Below, in pieces: positions 7,916-15,792 of a DNA stretch of 64,000 nt (position 1 is the first letter of the stretch; each line of letters opens with the position of its first letter). Source of the DNA: Leptolinea sp. HRD-7 (GTDB lineage Bacteria > Chloroflexota > Anaerolineae > Anaerolineales > Anaerolineaceae); contig AP024710.1 in NCBI GenBank assembly GCA_024363285.1, positions 1,520,001-1,584,000 on the forward strand. The letters run 5' to 3'. Below the pieces are notes generated by a model. The model was not told the origin of the DNA and did not search any database. It worked only from the letters and a program-made list of their open reading frames with translations. Both the position numbers and the translations under genes were made by a program.

Positions 7916-9528
7916 GTGGTTCCATCCTTTTCCTGTATGGTCCTCCCGGCAGCGGCAAAAGCACCATTGGCCAGTTGCTGGCGCGCGACCTGTCCCTGGA
8001 TTTTTTGGATCTGGATTCTGAGATCGAGAAAGAAGCCGGCAAAACGGTTTCAGAAGTATTTGCCTCTGAAGGCGAAACCGGGTTCCGACGCCGGGAATCT
8101 GACATGCTTAAGAAATTATCCGGCCGCGTTTCCAGCGTGATCGCGCTGGGTGGGGGGACACTGCTGGCGGATGAAAACCGAAGGCTGGCTGAAGTATCCG
8201 GGCAGGTGGTGGTGCTGGACGCGCCTTTGCAAACTATTCTTGCGCGTATTAGCGCGGCTCCCGATAAACGTCCCCTGCTGGCGGGCGAGTTGACCGCGAA
8301 GCTGGAGAATTTATTGGCAGCCCGCTCAGAACATTACCAATCATTCAAACACCATGTGGATACCCGAAATCTCACCCCCGTCCAGGTTTCTTGGGAGATT
8401 CAGGTACAAACCGGCATGTTCCATGTGACGGGTATGCCCGGCGGCGCTGGGACAGGCGGCAGCTATGACGTGCGTGTCTGCCCAGGAGGGTTACGAGACA
8501 TCGGTGATGAATTACAAATCCGACAATTTTCCGGCCCGGTCGCATTGGTGACCGATGACCACGTCGGCCCGTTATACGCGGAAACCGTACTCCAATCCCT
8601 GCGGGAGAGCGGATTCGCTGCCGAAGCGATCCAGGTTCCGGCCGGTGAAGAATTCAAAACCATTCAAACGATCGAAAGCCTGTGGAATTTCTTTCTGACC
8701 AACCAGTTGGACCGCGGCAGCACCGTGGTAGCCCTCGGCGGTGGAGTGGTCAGCGATATGGCCGGTTTTGCCGCCGCCACCTATCTGCGCGGTATCCGCT
8801 GGGTGGGGCTGCCCACCACGCTTCTTTCCATGGCAGACGCGTCACTGGGCGGCAAAACAGGCGCGGACCTGCCGCAGGGCAAGAACCTGATCGGCGCATT
8901 CCACGCGCCGTCGCTGGTGCTGGCTGACCCGGATGTGCTGGTCACACTGCCAGAACGTGAACTTCGAGGCGGATTCGCGGAGATCATTAAGCATGGGCTG
9001 ATCAGCGATCCGGTTCTTTTTGATGCCTGTCGCGGTCTGGGTGGATTAACGGTAGAAGAAATTCGCCGCGAACCGTTGACCGCCATCATCCGCCGGGCGA
9101 TGGCCGTAAAGATCCGGGTAATTGAGCAAGACCCGTTCGAGAAAGGTATTCGCGCCACATTGAACGCGGGGCACACTATTGGTCATGCCCTCGAATTGAC
9201 ATCGAATTTTTCCCTCAGCCACGGGGAAGCGGTATCTATCGGTCTGGTAGTGGAAACCCGCATGGCCGAAGAACGCAATCTGGCCAGGCCGGGGTTGGCG
9301 GATGACGTCAGCCGGTTGCTGACCGGGTTGGGCCTGCCGGTGACGGTGCCGGCGGGGATGGATAAAAATGCTGTTGAAACAGCCCTGTTCCGTGATAAGA
9401 AACGGGCAGGCAGCGGAGTAAAATTTGCCCTGGCCACAGCGATCGGCCAGTCACAATTTGGGATCAATTATTCACTGGATGAATTAAGGAGCAGCCATGC
9501 CTTCCGTACTTGTTTTGAACGGTCCTAA
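7912..9528 (+). CDS. aroKB: Bifunctional shikimate kinase / 3-dehydroquinate synthase (AroK-AroB fusion)
   Basis: One 538-residue chain joins two pathway enzymes. Residues 1 to about 165 are a shikimate kinase with Walker A GPPGSGKST (10-18), a D-x-D segment FLDLDSEIE, and ALGGGTL. From about 180 to the end is a dehydroquinate synthase: PAGEEFKTIQT, ALGGGVVSDMAGFAAATYLRG, PTTLLSMADASLGGKTGA, and NAGHTIGHALE with metal ligands. The two reactions are steps 5 and 2 of the pathway and are not consecutive, so the fusion is more likely for co-production than channelling. ATG 7912 overlaps the aroC stop; a GTG at 7903 is an alternative. The 3' end overlaps aroQ by 32 bases. Confidence 0.95.
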   Translation: MSGSILFLYGPPGSGKSTIGQLLARDLSLDFLDLDSEIEKEAGKTVSEVFASEGETGFRRRESDMLKKLSGRVSSVIALGGGTLLADENRRLAEVSGQVVVLDAPLQTILARISAAPDKRPLLAGELTAKLENLLAARSEHYQSFKHHVDTRNLTPVQVSWEIQVQTGMFHVTGMPGGAGTGGSYDVRVCPGGLRDIGDELQIRQFSGPVALVTDDHVGPLYAETVLQSLRESGFAAEAIQVPAGEEFKTIQTIESLWNFFLTNQLDRGSTVVALGGGVVSDMAGFAAATYLRGIRWVGLPTTLLSMADASLGGKTGADLPQGKNLIGAFHAPSLVLADPDVLVTLPERELRGGFAEIIKHGLISDPVLFDACRGLGGLTVEEIRREPLTAIIRRAMAVKIRVIEQDPFEKGIRATLNAGHTIGHALELTSNFSLSHGEAVSIGLVVETRMAEERNLARPGLADDVSRLLTGLGLPVTVPAGMDKNAVETALFRDKKRAGSGVKFALATAIGQSQFGINYSLDELRSSHAFRTCFERS

Positions 9529-9952
9529 CTTGAATTTGCTGGGTTTACGTGAGCCCGGTGTGTACGGTTCCACAACGCTGGAGGATATCAACACGAAAAT
9601 GGTCGAACTAGGGAAGGAACTGGGAATTGAGGTGCGCTGCTTCCAGTCAAATCATGAGGGCGCGTTGATCGATGCCCTTCACGACGCGCGCACCTGGGCG
9701 GCCGGGGTGGTCTTCAACCCGGGCGGGTACACCCACACATCCGTGGCATTACGCGATGCCATCAGTGCCATCAACATCCCGGTGATCGAAGTGCATATCT
9801 CCAACGTTCACGCGCGCGAAGAATTCCGTCACCATTCGATGATCTCAGCTGTTTGCGCGGGCACGATCAGCGGGTTGGGTGTTAATTCCTACCTTCTGGG
9901 GCTGCGGGCGCTGGCGGATAAAGTGACATCAGAAAATAGACAGGAAAGTTAA
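9497..9952 (+). CDS. aroQ: 3-dehydroquinate dehydratase, type II
   Basis: Dehydrates 3-dehydroquinate. The 151-residue protein has NGPNLNLLGLREPGVYG at residues 8-24 with the catalytic Tyr, FQSNHEGALID near 52, FNPGGYTHTSVALRDA near 78, and EVHISNVHAREEFRHHS near 100 with the catalytic His. AGGAG (9486-9490) supports the ATG at 9497, which lies inside the end of aroKB. It completes the seven enzymes from DAHP to chorismate in this operon. No terminator hairpin is visible directly after it. Confidence 0.96.
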   Translation: MPSVLVLNGPNLNLLGLREPGVYGSTTLEDINTKMVELGKELGIEVRCFQSNHEGALIDALHDARTWAAGVVFNPGGYTHTSVALRDAISAINIPVIEVHISNVHAREEFRHHSMISAVCAGTISGLGVNSYLLGLRALADKVTSENRQES

Positions 9953-10014
9953 AAAATCTGAAGAATCAACCGGGTTTGTGATAGACTTGCTCATCACAAT
10001 AATTGGAGAATCTG

Positions 10015-10362
10015 ATGACTGATGAAATTGTTGAACCTAAAGTTGATGTGGATGAAAACGAACCGGTATTTTATAATGCCGCCACGCTCAATCTGGTAGC
10101 TTCCTCCGCCCGGGTGATATCATGGGTGGTTTTTGCTGTTTTCGTGCTCATTGTGGCTGGCAATATCTACAATCTGCGCGAACTGGCGCAGGGCGAAACC
10201 TTCATGAACCTTATCAAAGGCGCCAGCGCACGCCTGTGGATGGTTACCAACCTGGTCACCCCCTTCTTCACCGGTATTACCTTCTTCATCGTTCTGCAGG
10301 GTGTCTGCAATGTGATTGACGCTCTGCTTGAGATCGATTTCAATACCCGCGAAGCCAAATAA
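10015..10362 (+). CDS. Small membrane protein with two transmembrane segments, unknown function
   Basis: A 115-residue protein with an acidic N-terminus (about 25 residues), a first hydrophobic helix near 30-50 (VISWVVFAVFVLIVAG) and a second near 75-100 (WMVTNLVTPFFTGITFFIVLQ). No known family is recognised. TGGAG (10004-10008) supports ATG 10015. It lies 60 bases after aroQ on the same strand and could be read with that operon, but nothing links it to aromatic synthesis. Confidence 0.7.
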   Translation: MTDEIVEPKVDVDENEPVFYNAATLNLVASSARVISWVVFAVFVLIVAGNIYNLRELAQGETFMNLIKGASARLWMVTNLVTPFFTGITFFIVLQGVCNVIDALLEIDFNTREAK

Positions 10363-10384
10363 TTTTTCCATAAGAGCACATATC

Positions 10385-10410
10385 GTAGGTTGGGTCATGA
10401 CCCAACCTAC
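10385..10410. repeat. Perfect 26-bp palindrome upstream of the methyltransferase
   Basis: GTAGGTTGGGTCA followed by its exact reverse complement. A close variant lies at the other end of the methyltransferase gene (11062-11083). It could act as a terminator-like hairpin, though no T run follows, or be a member of a dispersed palindromic repeat family. Confidence 0.8.
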
Positions 10411-10430
10411 TACAATTTCTAAGGCAAAAT

Positions 10431-11072
10431 ATGGGGAATAAAGCAGAAATTAATGCCCAAAAATGGGATCGCAGGGCAAGTACCTATGACAATAAATCAT
10501 ACGATGTCATGCGATATATGCAAAAACGTCTTATAGACATTCTTCCATTAAAAACCGGTATACATTTTCTTGATCTCGGTTGTGGAACAGGCTGGGCGGT
10601 TCGTGAAGTTGCGAGGCGGTGTAATTATCAAGGTGAATTCTTCGGGATTGATATTTCTCCGGAAATGATCCAAAAAGCAAAAGAAAACGCCAACTCAGAC
10701 TCAGATGATAACTATAAACTTGGCAATGCGGAAGAATTGCCATTTAATGATTCTTCCTTAAACCTGATAATTTGCACAAATTCCTTTCACCATTATCAGA
10801 ATCCTCAGAAAGTTGTTGGCGAGACTAATCGGGTTCTGATGATTGGAGGTTCCATGTATGTCATGGACCTTACAGACGATAATTTTCTCGTTTCAATGTT
10901 CAATAAATACGTAAGAAAACACGAAGCCGCGCACGTTAAATTCTATAGCACACAAGATTTTCGGGATTTATTCAGCAACGCTGGTTTTGAGTATATAGAA
11001 GGCCAGTCCATTTTAGGGTTGATGAAGATTCACATTGCAAGGAAACCTGAGATTGGTCTGCGGGTTGGGTAA
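10431..11072 (+). CDS. Class I SAM-dependent methyltransferase
   Basis: The 213-residue protein has the UbiE/Methyltransf_11 pattern: LDLGCGTGWAVREVA (motif I) near 46-60, GIDISPEMIQKA near 75, GNAEELPFNDSSLNLIICTNSFHH (motifs II-III) near 97-120, and NRVLMIGGSMYVMD near 135. The substrate is not evident. The gene is visibly richer in A and T than its neighbours and is bracketed by two related palindromes, the second of which encodes the last residues and stop. This suggests a gene acquired separately from its surroundings. No clear ribosome site precedes ATG 10431. Confidence 0.85.
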   Translation: MGNKAEINAQKWDRRASTYDNKSYDVMRYMQKRLIDILPLKTGIHFLDLGCGTGWAVREVARRCNYQGEFFGIDISPEMIQKAKENANSDSDDNYKLGNAEELPFNDSSLNLIICTNSFHHYQNPQKVVGETNRVLMIGGSMYVMDLTDDNFLVSMFNKYVRKHEAAHVKFYSTQDFRDLFSNAGFEYIEGQSILGLMKIHIARKPEIGLRVG

Positions 11073-11094
11073 TGACCCAACCCTACTTTTTTGG
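11062..11094 (+). terminator. Palindrome at the 3' end of the methyltransferase gene, terminator-like
   Basis: GGGTTGGGT (11062-11070), AATG loop, ACCCAACCC (11075-11083), then a T run (11087-11092). The left arm encodes the last two residues and runs into the TAA stop, so the repeat overlaps the coding sequence. It shares the GGTTGGGT core with the palindrome at 10385-10410. Confidence 0.7.
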
Positions 11095-11106
11095 AATAAG
11101 GTGAAA

Positions 11107-11137
11107 TAAAAAAACCCCCGCGATCATCGCGGGGGTT
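11107..11137 (-). terminator. Intrinsic terminator of the cold-shock gene
   Basis: AACCCCCGCGA (11113-11123), a three-base loop and its exact complement (11127-11137). Read on the minus strand the stem is followed by a T run (A run at 11107-11114 on the plus strand). It lies just past the stop of the csp gene. Confidence 0.85.
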
Positions 11138-11155
11138 CGGATGGGCTGAATAAAC

Positions 11156-11365
11156 TTAGAGTTTTACTACGTTTACAGCCTGCAGGCCCTTGGGACCTTT
11201 TTCGATGGAGAATTCCACCTTCTGTCCTTCGGTGAGGGTGCGGAAACCATCGCTCTGGATCACGGAATGATGCACGAAGACATCCGCACCATTTTCCTGG
11301 GAGAGGAAACCATAACCCTTGTCATTGTTGAACCATTTGACTGTACCAACTACACGATCTGCCAT
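11156..11365 (-). CDS. cspA: Cold-shock protein, CspA family
   Basis: A single cold-shock domain of 69 residues, the standard family length, that binds single-stranded RNA and DNA. RNP-1 KGYGFLSQE (residues 16-24) and RNP-2 DVFVHHS (28-34) are intact, preceded by GTVKWFN. On the minus strand a long leader of roughly 150 bases precedes the gene, as in cold-regulated csp messages. A strong terminator follows the stop. Confidence 0.96.
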   Translation of the reverse strand: MADRVVGTVKWFNNDKGYGFLSQENGADVFVHHSVIQSDGFRTLTEGQKVEFSIEKGPKGLQAVNVVKL

Positions 11366-11553
11366 TTTTGCTTTTCTCCAAACTTTCTTCTGAAAAAACT
11401 GTTACCGTACGGGACTTTTTCCCGATTACGACCTTTTGAATTCCGCTTTCGCGGTTGCCATAAAAAATGCAATCTCTATGCCGTTTTATGGACTTCAACA
11501 ACTATGAATGAAAAAACTTACCTGCGCGTATAACACATAAAATCCGCTTTCAA
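11366..11553 (-). promoter_or_regulatory. Long leader and possible promoter of the cold-shock gene
   Basis: On the minus strand TTGAAA (plus 11548-11553) and TATACG (plus 11527-11532) could be a promoter, although the 15-base spacer is short. It would give a leader of about 155 bases before the ATG, without another gene in it. Long structured leaders acting as temperature sensors are known for csp genes; here only length and position support that. Confidence 0.4.
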
Positions 11554-11631
11554 TACCTGAAAACGAATAATATTGTTAATCCGGCAAAACTACCATCTAC
11601 TTTGTTCCTTTACTTCCGGGGGTTGTTCCAG

Positions 11632-11673
11632 AAAAAATAAGCCGCCAACCCTGTAAACAAAAGGTTTGGCGAC
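11632..11673 (-). terminator. Terminator downstream of degV
   Basis: The arms around 11641-11650 and 11664-11673 (CGCCAA / TTGGCG core with a mismatch) form a stem; on the minus strand it is followed by a T-rich tail (plus A run 11632-11638). It is about 110 bases beyond the degV stop. The remaining stretch 11674-11785 shows nothing recognisable. Confidence 0.6.
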
Positions 11674-11785
11674 ACTTGCACACAAGCCCTCATTCACTAC
11701 TTCATTAGTATAACACATAATCAATAGTTATGTCTACATTATACAGGATAAATGTCAGACAACTACGCGACAAACGTCCTGATTA

Positions 11786-12637
11786 TTAATAACCGCATAA
11801 CGCTATGGCACCGGGACCTGAATTTACTCCCAGGGCTGGCCCGGGAATATTCACAATTAATTCAGCGGGAGAAAATTCCTCCTGTATACGTTTCATTAAA
11901 TTCATAGCCTCTTCTGGTATGTTCCCGTGTAACAGGGCTATATGTTCCGGTCTATGTCCGTCTAATTTTTCTTTAAATCGATTAATCACAAAATCGACCA
12001 TGTGATTATGCGTGCGTGATATACCTTCCGGTTCCACCAGACCTGTAAGGTGGTTGATAGAAATCACCGGTCTAATATGCAAATGGGCGCCCAGCCAGAT
12101 AGCTGCCCCGCCAATCCTTCCACCGGCTTTCAGGTATTCCAGTGAGTTCATCCCAACGATCATCACCAGTGATTTTCGAATTTCATCCAACTGACGCAAT
12201 ATGGCTTTCGTGTTTTCCCCTGCTTCCGCAAGTCTCGCGGCAGCCAGCGTTTGCCACCCCAGACTGAAGCTCGGCCCTTTTGAATCCACTACATCGACTG
12301 GAATACGCATGGCGCTGGCGGCATTCAAGGCCATCTGATGAGCCCCGCTCAGGGCACCGCTGACAGTTAACGCGATGATCTGCAGTGCGCCTTTTTCTTC
12401 GGCGGCTTTAAAGGCTTTAAAAAAGTCCATTTCTGAAGCCTGAGATGTTGTTGGGCGGTTCTTTCGCGTTTTTAGCATGGAATAAAACTCTTCCGGCTGC
12501 AGGTCTATCCGGTCGCGGTATTCATGGCCGTCCCAGATAACATAATGTGAAACGACACCAATCCCATACATGGAAATAATATCCTGGGGAATATCACAGG
12601 TGGAATCGGTGATTATGGCTATTTTGTTTTTGTTCAT
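11786..12637 (-). CDS. DegV family protein, fatty-acid binding
   Basis: The 283-residue protein has the DegV fold signatures: IAIITDSTCDIP near the N-terminus, RPTTSQAS near residue 60 with the Ser-rich lipid-carboxylate site, LTVSGALSGAHQMA near 92, VDSKGPSFSLG near 115 and LKAGGRIGG near 165. Proteins of this family bind a fatty acid and, in Firmicutes as FakB, present it to a kinase; no FakA kinase is in the window, so the partner is unknown. The gene stands alone between its terminator and an apparently empty upstream region. Confidence 0.9.
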   Translation of the reverse strand: MNKNKIAIITDSTCDIPQDIISMYGIGVVSHYVIWDGHEYRDRIDLQPEEFYSMLKTRKNRPTTSQASEMDFFKAFKAAEEKGALQIIALTVSGALSGAHQMALNAASAMRIPVDVVDSKGPSFSLGWQTLAAARLAEAGENTKAILRQLDEIRKSLVMIVGMNSLEYLKAGGRIGGAAIWLGAHLHIRPVISINHLTGLVEPEGISRTHNHMVDFVINRFKEKLDGHRPEHIALLHGNIPEEAMNLMKRIQEEFSPAELIVNIPGPALGVNSGPGAIALCGY

Positions 12638-12886
12638 ACAATACCTGGCATGTGTGGAGTTAGGATTTTTATACTATCCATTCGCGGATAAAATTCGAAA
12701 TCATTACTATATAAAATCTCTAATTCGAATGGAATTACTGTGCCCACCAGTCTTTACCACGTCGTCGCTTCCGAATGAGCCATAATTCGCTTAGTTTGTT
12801 CTGGTTAGCCGGGTTTTTGCTGCAAGGATCCCGGATGGTATTTCAGGCAAAATTGTCTGCCGCTGAATATGGCTGGAACCCGATAT
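12638..12886. other. Non-coding stretch between degV and the AlkD-like gene
   Basis: About 250 bases without a convincing gene. It contains two copies of AATTCGAA-like sequence (near 12690 and 12722) but no clear structure. It should hold the degV promoter on the minus strand, which was not pinned down. Confidence 0.4.
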
Positions 12887-12914
12887 TTGACAGTCACTGT
12901 GGACGTTTTAATAT
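12887..12914 (+). promoter_or_regulatory. Promoter of the AlkD-like gene
   Basis: TTGACA (12887-12892), 16-base spacer, TAATAT (12909-12914). This predicts a leader of about 120 bases before ATG 13045, in which no leader peptide or terminator was seen. Confidence 0.55.
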
Positions 12915-13044
12915 TTTAAACACATTATTCCACGAGTAGTTGCCAATAATAGCTATATTGTTCTTTCGATCGCAGAAATCGTTATTATTCTCATATTCAT
13001 TGTTTTATTCGCGCAAAGGTTGTTCTATTAGGATGGGAGAATTC

Positions 13045-13782
13045 ATGGAAGTCGAACTGGTTTTGGAACAATTTCACGAGTTTTGCCGCCAGAATGGTGA
13101 TAAGGCGGTCGTACAAAAACAAAGTCGTTATTTTGTTGAGGGGTATGATGCTTTCGGTCTTTCGGGTACAGCCATGGAGGAAATTCACAAAACACTGCTG
13201 GTGAATTATCGGGGAGCGCTCGGGTTTGACGGTTTCCTTTCTCTGGGCGACCGGTTGATTAAAACCGGGAAATACGAAGATGCCAGCCTGGCTTTGATGT
13301 TCGCCGTGGATTTCGCGAAAGAATATACCCCGGAACATTTTGAACGCTTCGGTTGCTGGCTGGACAATGGAATACGCAACTGGGCGCATGCTGATATGAT
13401 GGCCGTGAAAATATTCCCCATTTTTCTGAAGAAGAAGATCATTTCTTATACCGCTTTTTCTACCTGGCGTTCCGCTGAATCCAAGTGGAAACGCCGCGTG
13501 GTACCCGTTAGTCTTATCAAAGAGTTGAAAGCATGTCCTGATATTACAGTTTGGTTGGCGTTTCTGGAACCCATGATGCTGATGCCGGAAAAAGTGGTCC
13601 ATCAGGGGTTGGGCTGGTTTCTGCGGGAAGCCTGGAAGCGGTACCCGGTTCCGGTGGAGGAATTATTGTTCAGGTGGAAGGATTCTGCTCCGCGCTTGAT
13701 AATCCAATATGCCACCGAGAAGATGACATCGGATCAAAAGGCGCGCTTTAAAAAGGGGAAGGCACAGGCAATCCAACCATAG
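13045..13782 (+). CDS. DNA alkylation repair protein, AlkD-like
   Basis: A 245-residue all-helical protein read as an ALK (HEAT-like) repeat protein of the AlkC/AlkD superfamily, which excises or recognises alkylated bases. Supporting segments are LGDRLIKTGKYEDASLALMFAVDFAKE, FGCWLDNGIRNWAHADMMA with the conserved W-x-x-D pattern, and STWRSAESKWKRRVVPVSLI. Start ATG 13045 has GGGAGA at 13035-13040; ATG 13033 is possible. The family assignment is fairly safe, the exact activity is not. Confidence 0.75.
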   Translation: MEVELVLEQFHEFCRQNGDKAVVQKQSRYFVEGYDAFGLSGTAMEEIHKTLLVNYRGALGFDGFLSLGDRLIKTGKYEDASLALMFAVDFAKEYTPEHFERFGCWLDNGIRNWAHADMMAVKIFPIFLKKKIISYTAFSTWRSAESKWKRRVVPVSLIKELKACPDITVWLAFLEPMMLMPEKVVHQGLGWFLREAWKRYPVPVEELLFRWKDSAPRLIIQYATEKMTSDQKARFKKGKAQAIQP

Positions 13783-13954
13783 TGATGATCCATTTAATAC
13801 CCTTGGTGACTCGCAGCTGGTGTGAATAGTACCTTCAGGTTTATTAAGTAGCCCTCTTCTCCCATCTACTATCCCCCAATCGGCACATGATGAACGGCTT
13901 TCATTGGATTAAAGTTGACACACAACAAATTTTTCCGTGAAAGAAGCAGCCATT

Positions 13955-14611
13955 ATGAACCAAAAATTCCGCGAACCTGTCAGCGGCTTCACCCATCTGG
14001 GCGCGGCTATTTTTTCCGCCATCAGTTTGCTCGTTATGTTGATACTTTCGTGGGGCGACCCCCAAAAACAGGTGCTGCTGGCTATATACGGCATCAGCCT
14101 GATCCTGATGTTCTCGGCCAGTGCCACCTACCATCTGGTGATCACTTCGCCGGAAAAACAACTCCTTCTGCGTAAATGGGACCATTCCGCCATTTACCTG
14201 CTGATCGCCGGAACGTATACACCCATCTGTCTGACATATTTCACAGGCCCGTACCGCTGGGGGATGCTGGCAGCCGTCTGGGCATTTGCTCTGATCGGTG
14301 TGACAGTGAAGATCTGCGTGATCCATGCTCCCCGGTTGTTGAACGCCGGACTGTATCTGGCAATGGGCTGGCTGGCGGTATTTGCCATACCGCAGATCAT
14401 CAGCAATATGCCGGCGGGAGCGATCCTGTGGATGGTAGCCGGCGGCTTATTCTTTACTGTAGGGGCGGTGGTTTACATAACAAAAAAAATGGATTTTGTT
14501 CCCGGTGTTTTCGGTTTTCATGAGGTCTGGCATATTTTTGTCATCCTGGGATGCCTGTGTCACCTGATCATGATAGCCGGCTTCGTGGTTCCAGCCGTTC
14601 CGCTTACGTGA
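13955..14611 (+). CDS. trhA: TrhA/hemolysin III family (PAQR) membrane protein
   Basis: A 218-residue polytopic membrane protein with seven predicted hydrophobic helices. Family hallmarks are GFTHLGAAIFS near the start, SATYHL near 55, KWDHSAIYLLIAGTYTP near 77 and FHEVWHIFVILG near 193; these His, Asp and Ser residues bind zinc in PAQR proteins. Members regulate membrane fluidity in E. coli; the hemolysin name is historical. ATG 13955 was preferred over GTG 13937. It ends at a strong terminator. Confidence 0.9.
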   Translation: MNQKFREPVSGFTHLGAAIFSAISLLVMLILSWGDPQKQVLLAIYGISLILMFSASATYHLVITSPEKQLLLRKWDHSAIYLLIAGTYTPICLTYFTGPYRWGMLAAVWAFALIGVTVKICVIHAPRLLNAGLYLAMGWLAVFAIPQIISNMPAGAILWMVAGGLFFTVGAVVYITKKMDFVPGVFGFHEVWHIFVILGCLCHLIMIAGFVVPAVPLT

Positions 14612-14630
14612 GAATGCGAAAAAATTACAC

Positions 14631-14665
14631 AACAACCGGCAGATAACTTCCGCCGGTTGTTTTTC
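14631..14665 (+). terminator. Intrinsic terminator after trhA
   Basis: AACAACCGGC (14631-14640) pairs with GCCGGTTGTT (14652-14661), followed by a T run. Confidence 0.85.
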
Positions 14666-14752
14666 ATACTTGTATCTCCTGGAAGTAATCCTGTATAGTA
14701 TAGGTAGAGGGGAGGAGACGTACAAACCGAAGATGATGACTGGAGAGGAACC

Positions 14753-15358
14753 ATGAGTCTTCTACAAAGTTTGTTCGCCGATAAAAAAGAAGCCACCCGG
14801 CTGCAAAACGCCTTTACCATCGGGATGGACAATGCCCGCCAGCACCTGTGGGAAACCGCTGCGCGCCATTTTTTGGCGGCTGTTGACCTGCCAAATTGTT
14901 ATACCAAATCTCAGGTTATGCTATGCCTGTGCTACAGCCACGAGATGGATGATGAATCGGTTAAAGTTCATCTGCGGCACCTACAAAAGGCGGATCCGGC
15001 TCTGGCGGAAAAAATTGCTTCACTTCCTGGAGCGGCACGAGCTCTTTGCCTTGGAACTCCTGATGAACCTGAGTCGCCTCAGTTTACCCGGGTACTTATT
15101 AATATTCGTGACCATCATAAGCTTCCAACGCTGCTGGATATGCATATGCTGCCTTCCGCGTATATCAAGCTGATCATGGGGATGGTCAATGATGGATATA
15201 TCACCCGGATAAAAACCCGCGACACGCGTGACCCCGTCCACCTGCCCGATCTTTGCTGCCCGGTGTTAACACCCAGGGGAACTCAGGCGCTAGAGGTTTG
15301 GGATTCGACCTTTGACGTTTTCGCCGAGAATGTAATGGCGTTGATCGAAAAGATGTGA
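14753..15358 (+). CDS. Protein of unknown function with TPR-like N-terminal helices
   Basis: A 201-residue soluble protein. Residues 10-85 read as paired helices (for example ARQHLWETAARHFLAAVDL) like a tetratricopeptide repeat; the rest contains LPSAYIKLIMGMVNDGYITRI and LTPRGTQALEVW, which resemble a winged-helix segment, though this is only suggestive. GAGAGGA (14743-14749) gives a good ribosome site. TATAGT at 14694-14699 may be its -10 box. The next gene, 65 bases on, may be co-transcribed. Confidence 0.65.
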   Translation: MSLLQSLFADKKEATRLQNAFTIGMDNARQHLWETAARHFLAAVDLPNCYTKSQVMLCLCYSHEMDDESVKVHLRHLQKADPALAEKIASLPGAARALCLGTPDEPESPQFTRVLINIRDHHKLPTLLDMHMLPSAYIKLIMGMVNDGYITRIKTRDTRDPVHLPDLCCPVLTPRGTQALEVWDSTFDVFAENVMALIEKM

Positions 15359-15423
15359 GTCCGGAATACCGGTGCGCGGTAAAAGGGGGTATTATTGATT
15401 GCTTCTGAAAGGAAATCAATGCG

Positions 15424-15777
15424 ATGAAAATCACTACCGCGCGCGAACTGTTGGAACCCGGCCAGTCGGCTATTGTTTTTTTCACCCACGGGCAGAGTTT
15501 TTCTATCGACCCATCCGGCGAAGGCGAGACAGGTGAATGGATGCTAAGCCCCGCGCTGGTCAACAAGGTAGACAGGGTCATCGTTTACCTACGTGATGAG
15601 GCTCACAGGGTTAACCGCATCTATATGGGTGATTTTGTTACCCTGCGGCGAGGCTCCCGTTCTCGCCGCTTCTTCATTCGCTTTTCCCATATGACCGAGC
15701 TGGGGACCACCCAGGTTCACTGGCTTGATTTCGGCAACGGAAGCAAGTCGCCGGTGAATTACGTGGAATTCGCGTAA
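15424..15777 (+). CDS. Protein of unknown function, about 117 residues
   Basis: No family recognised. The chain has a beta-rich pattern (for example RVIVYLRDEAHRVNRIYMGDF and HMTELGTTQVHWLDFG), no signal peptide and no membrane segment. An AAGGAAATCAAT sequence precedes ATG 15424. It follows the TPR-like gene on the same strand and converges on the membrane protein gene 15793-18129. Confidence 0.6.
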   Translation: MKITTARELLEPGQSAIVFFTHGQSFSIDPSGEGETGEWMLSPALVNKVDRVIVYLRDEAHRVNRIYMGDFVTLRRGSRSRRFFIRFSHMTELGTTQVHWLDFGNGSKSPVNYVEFA

Positions 15778-15792
15778 GCCTGACTGCCGGGT

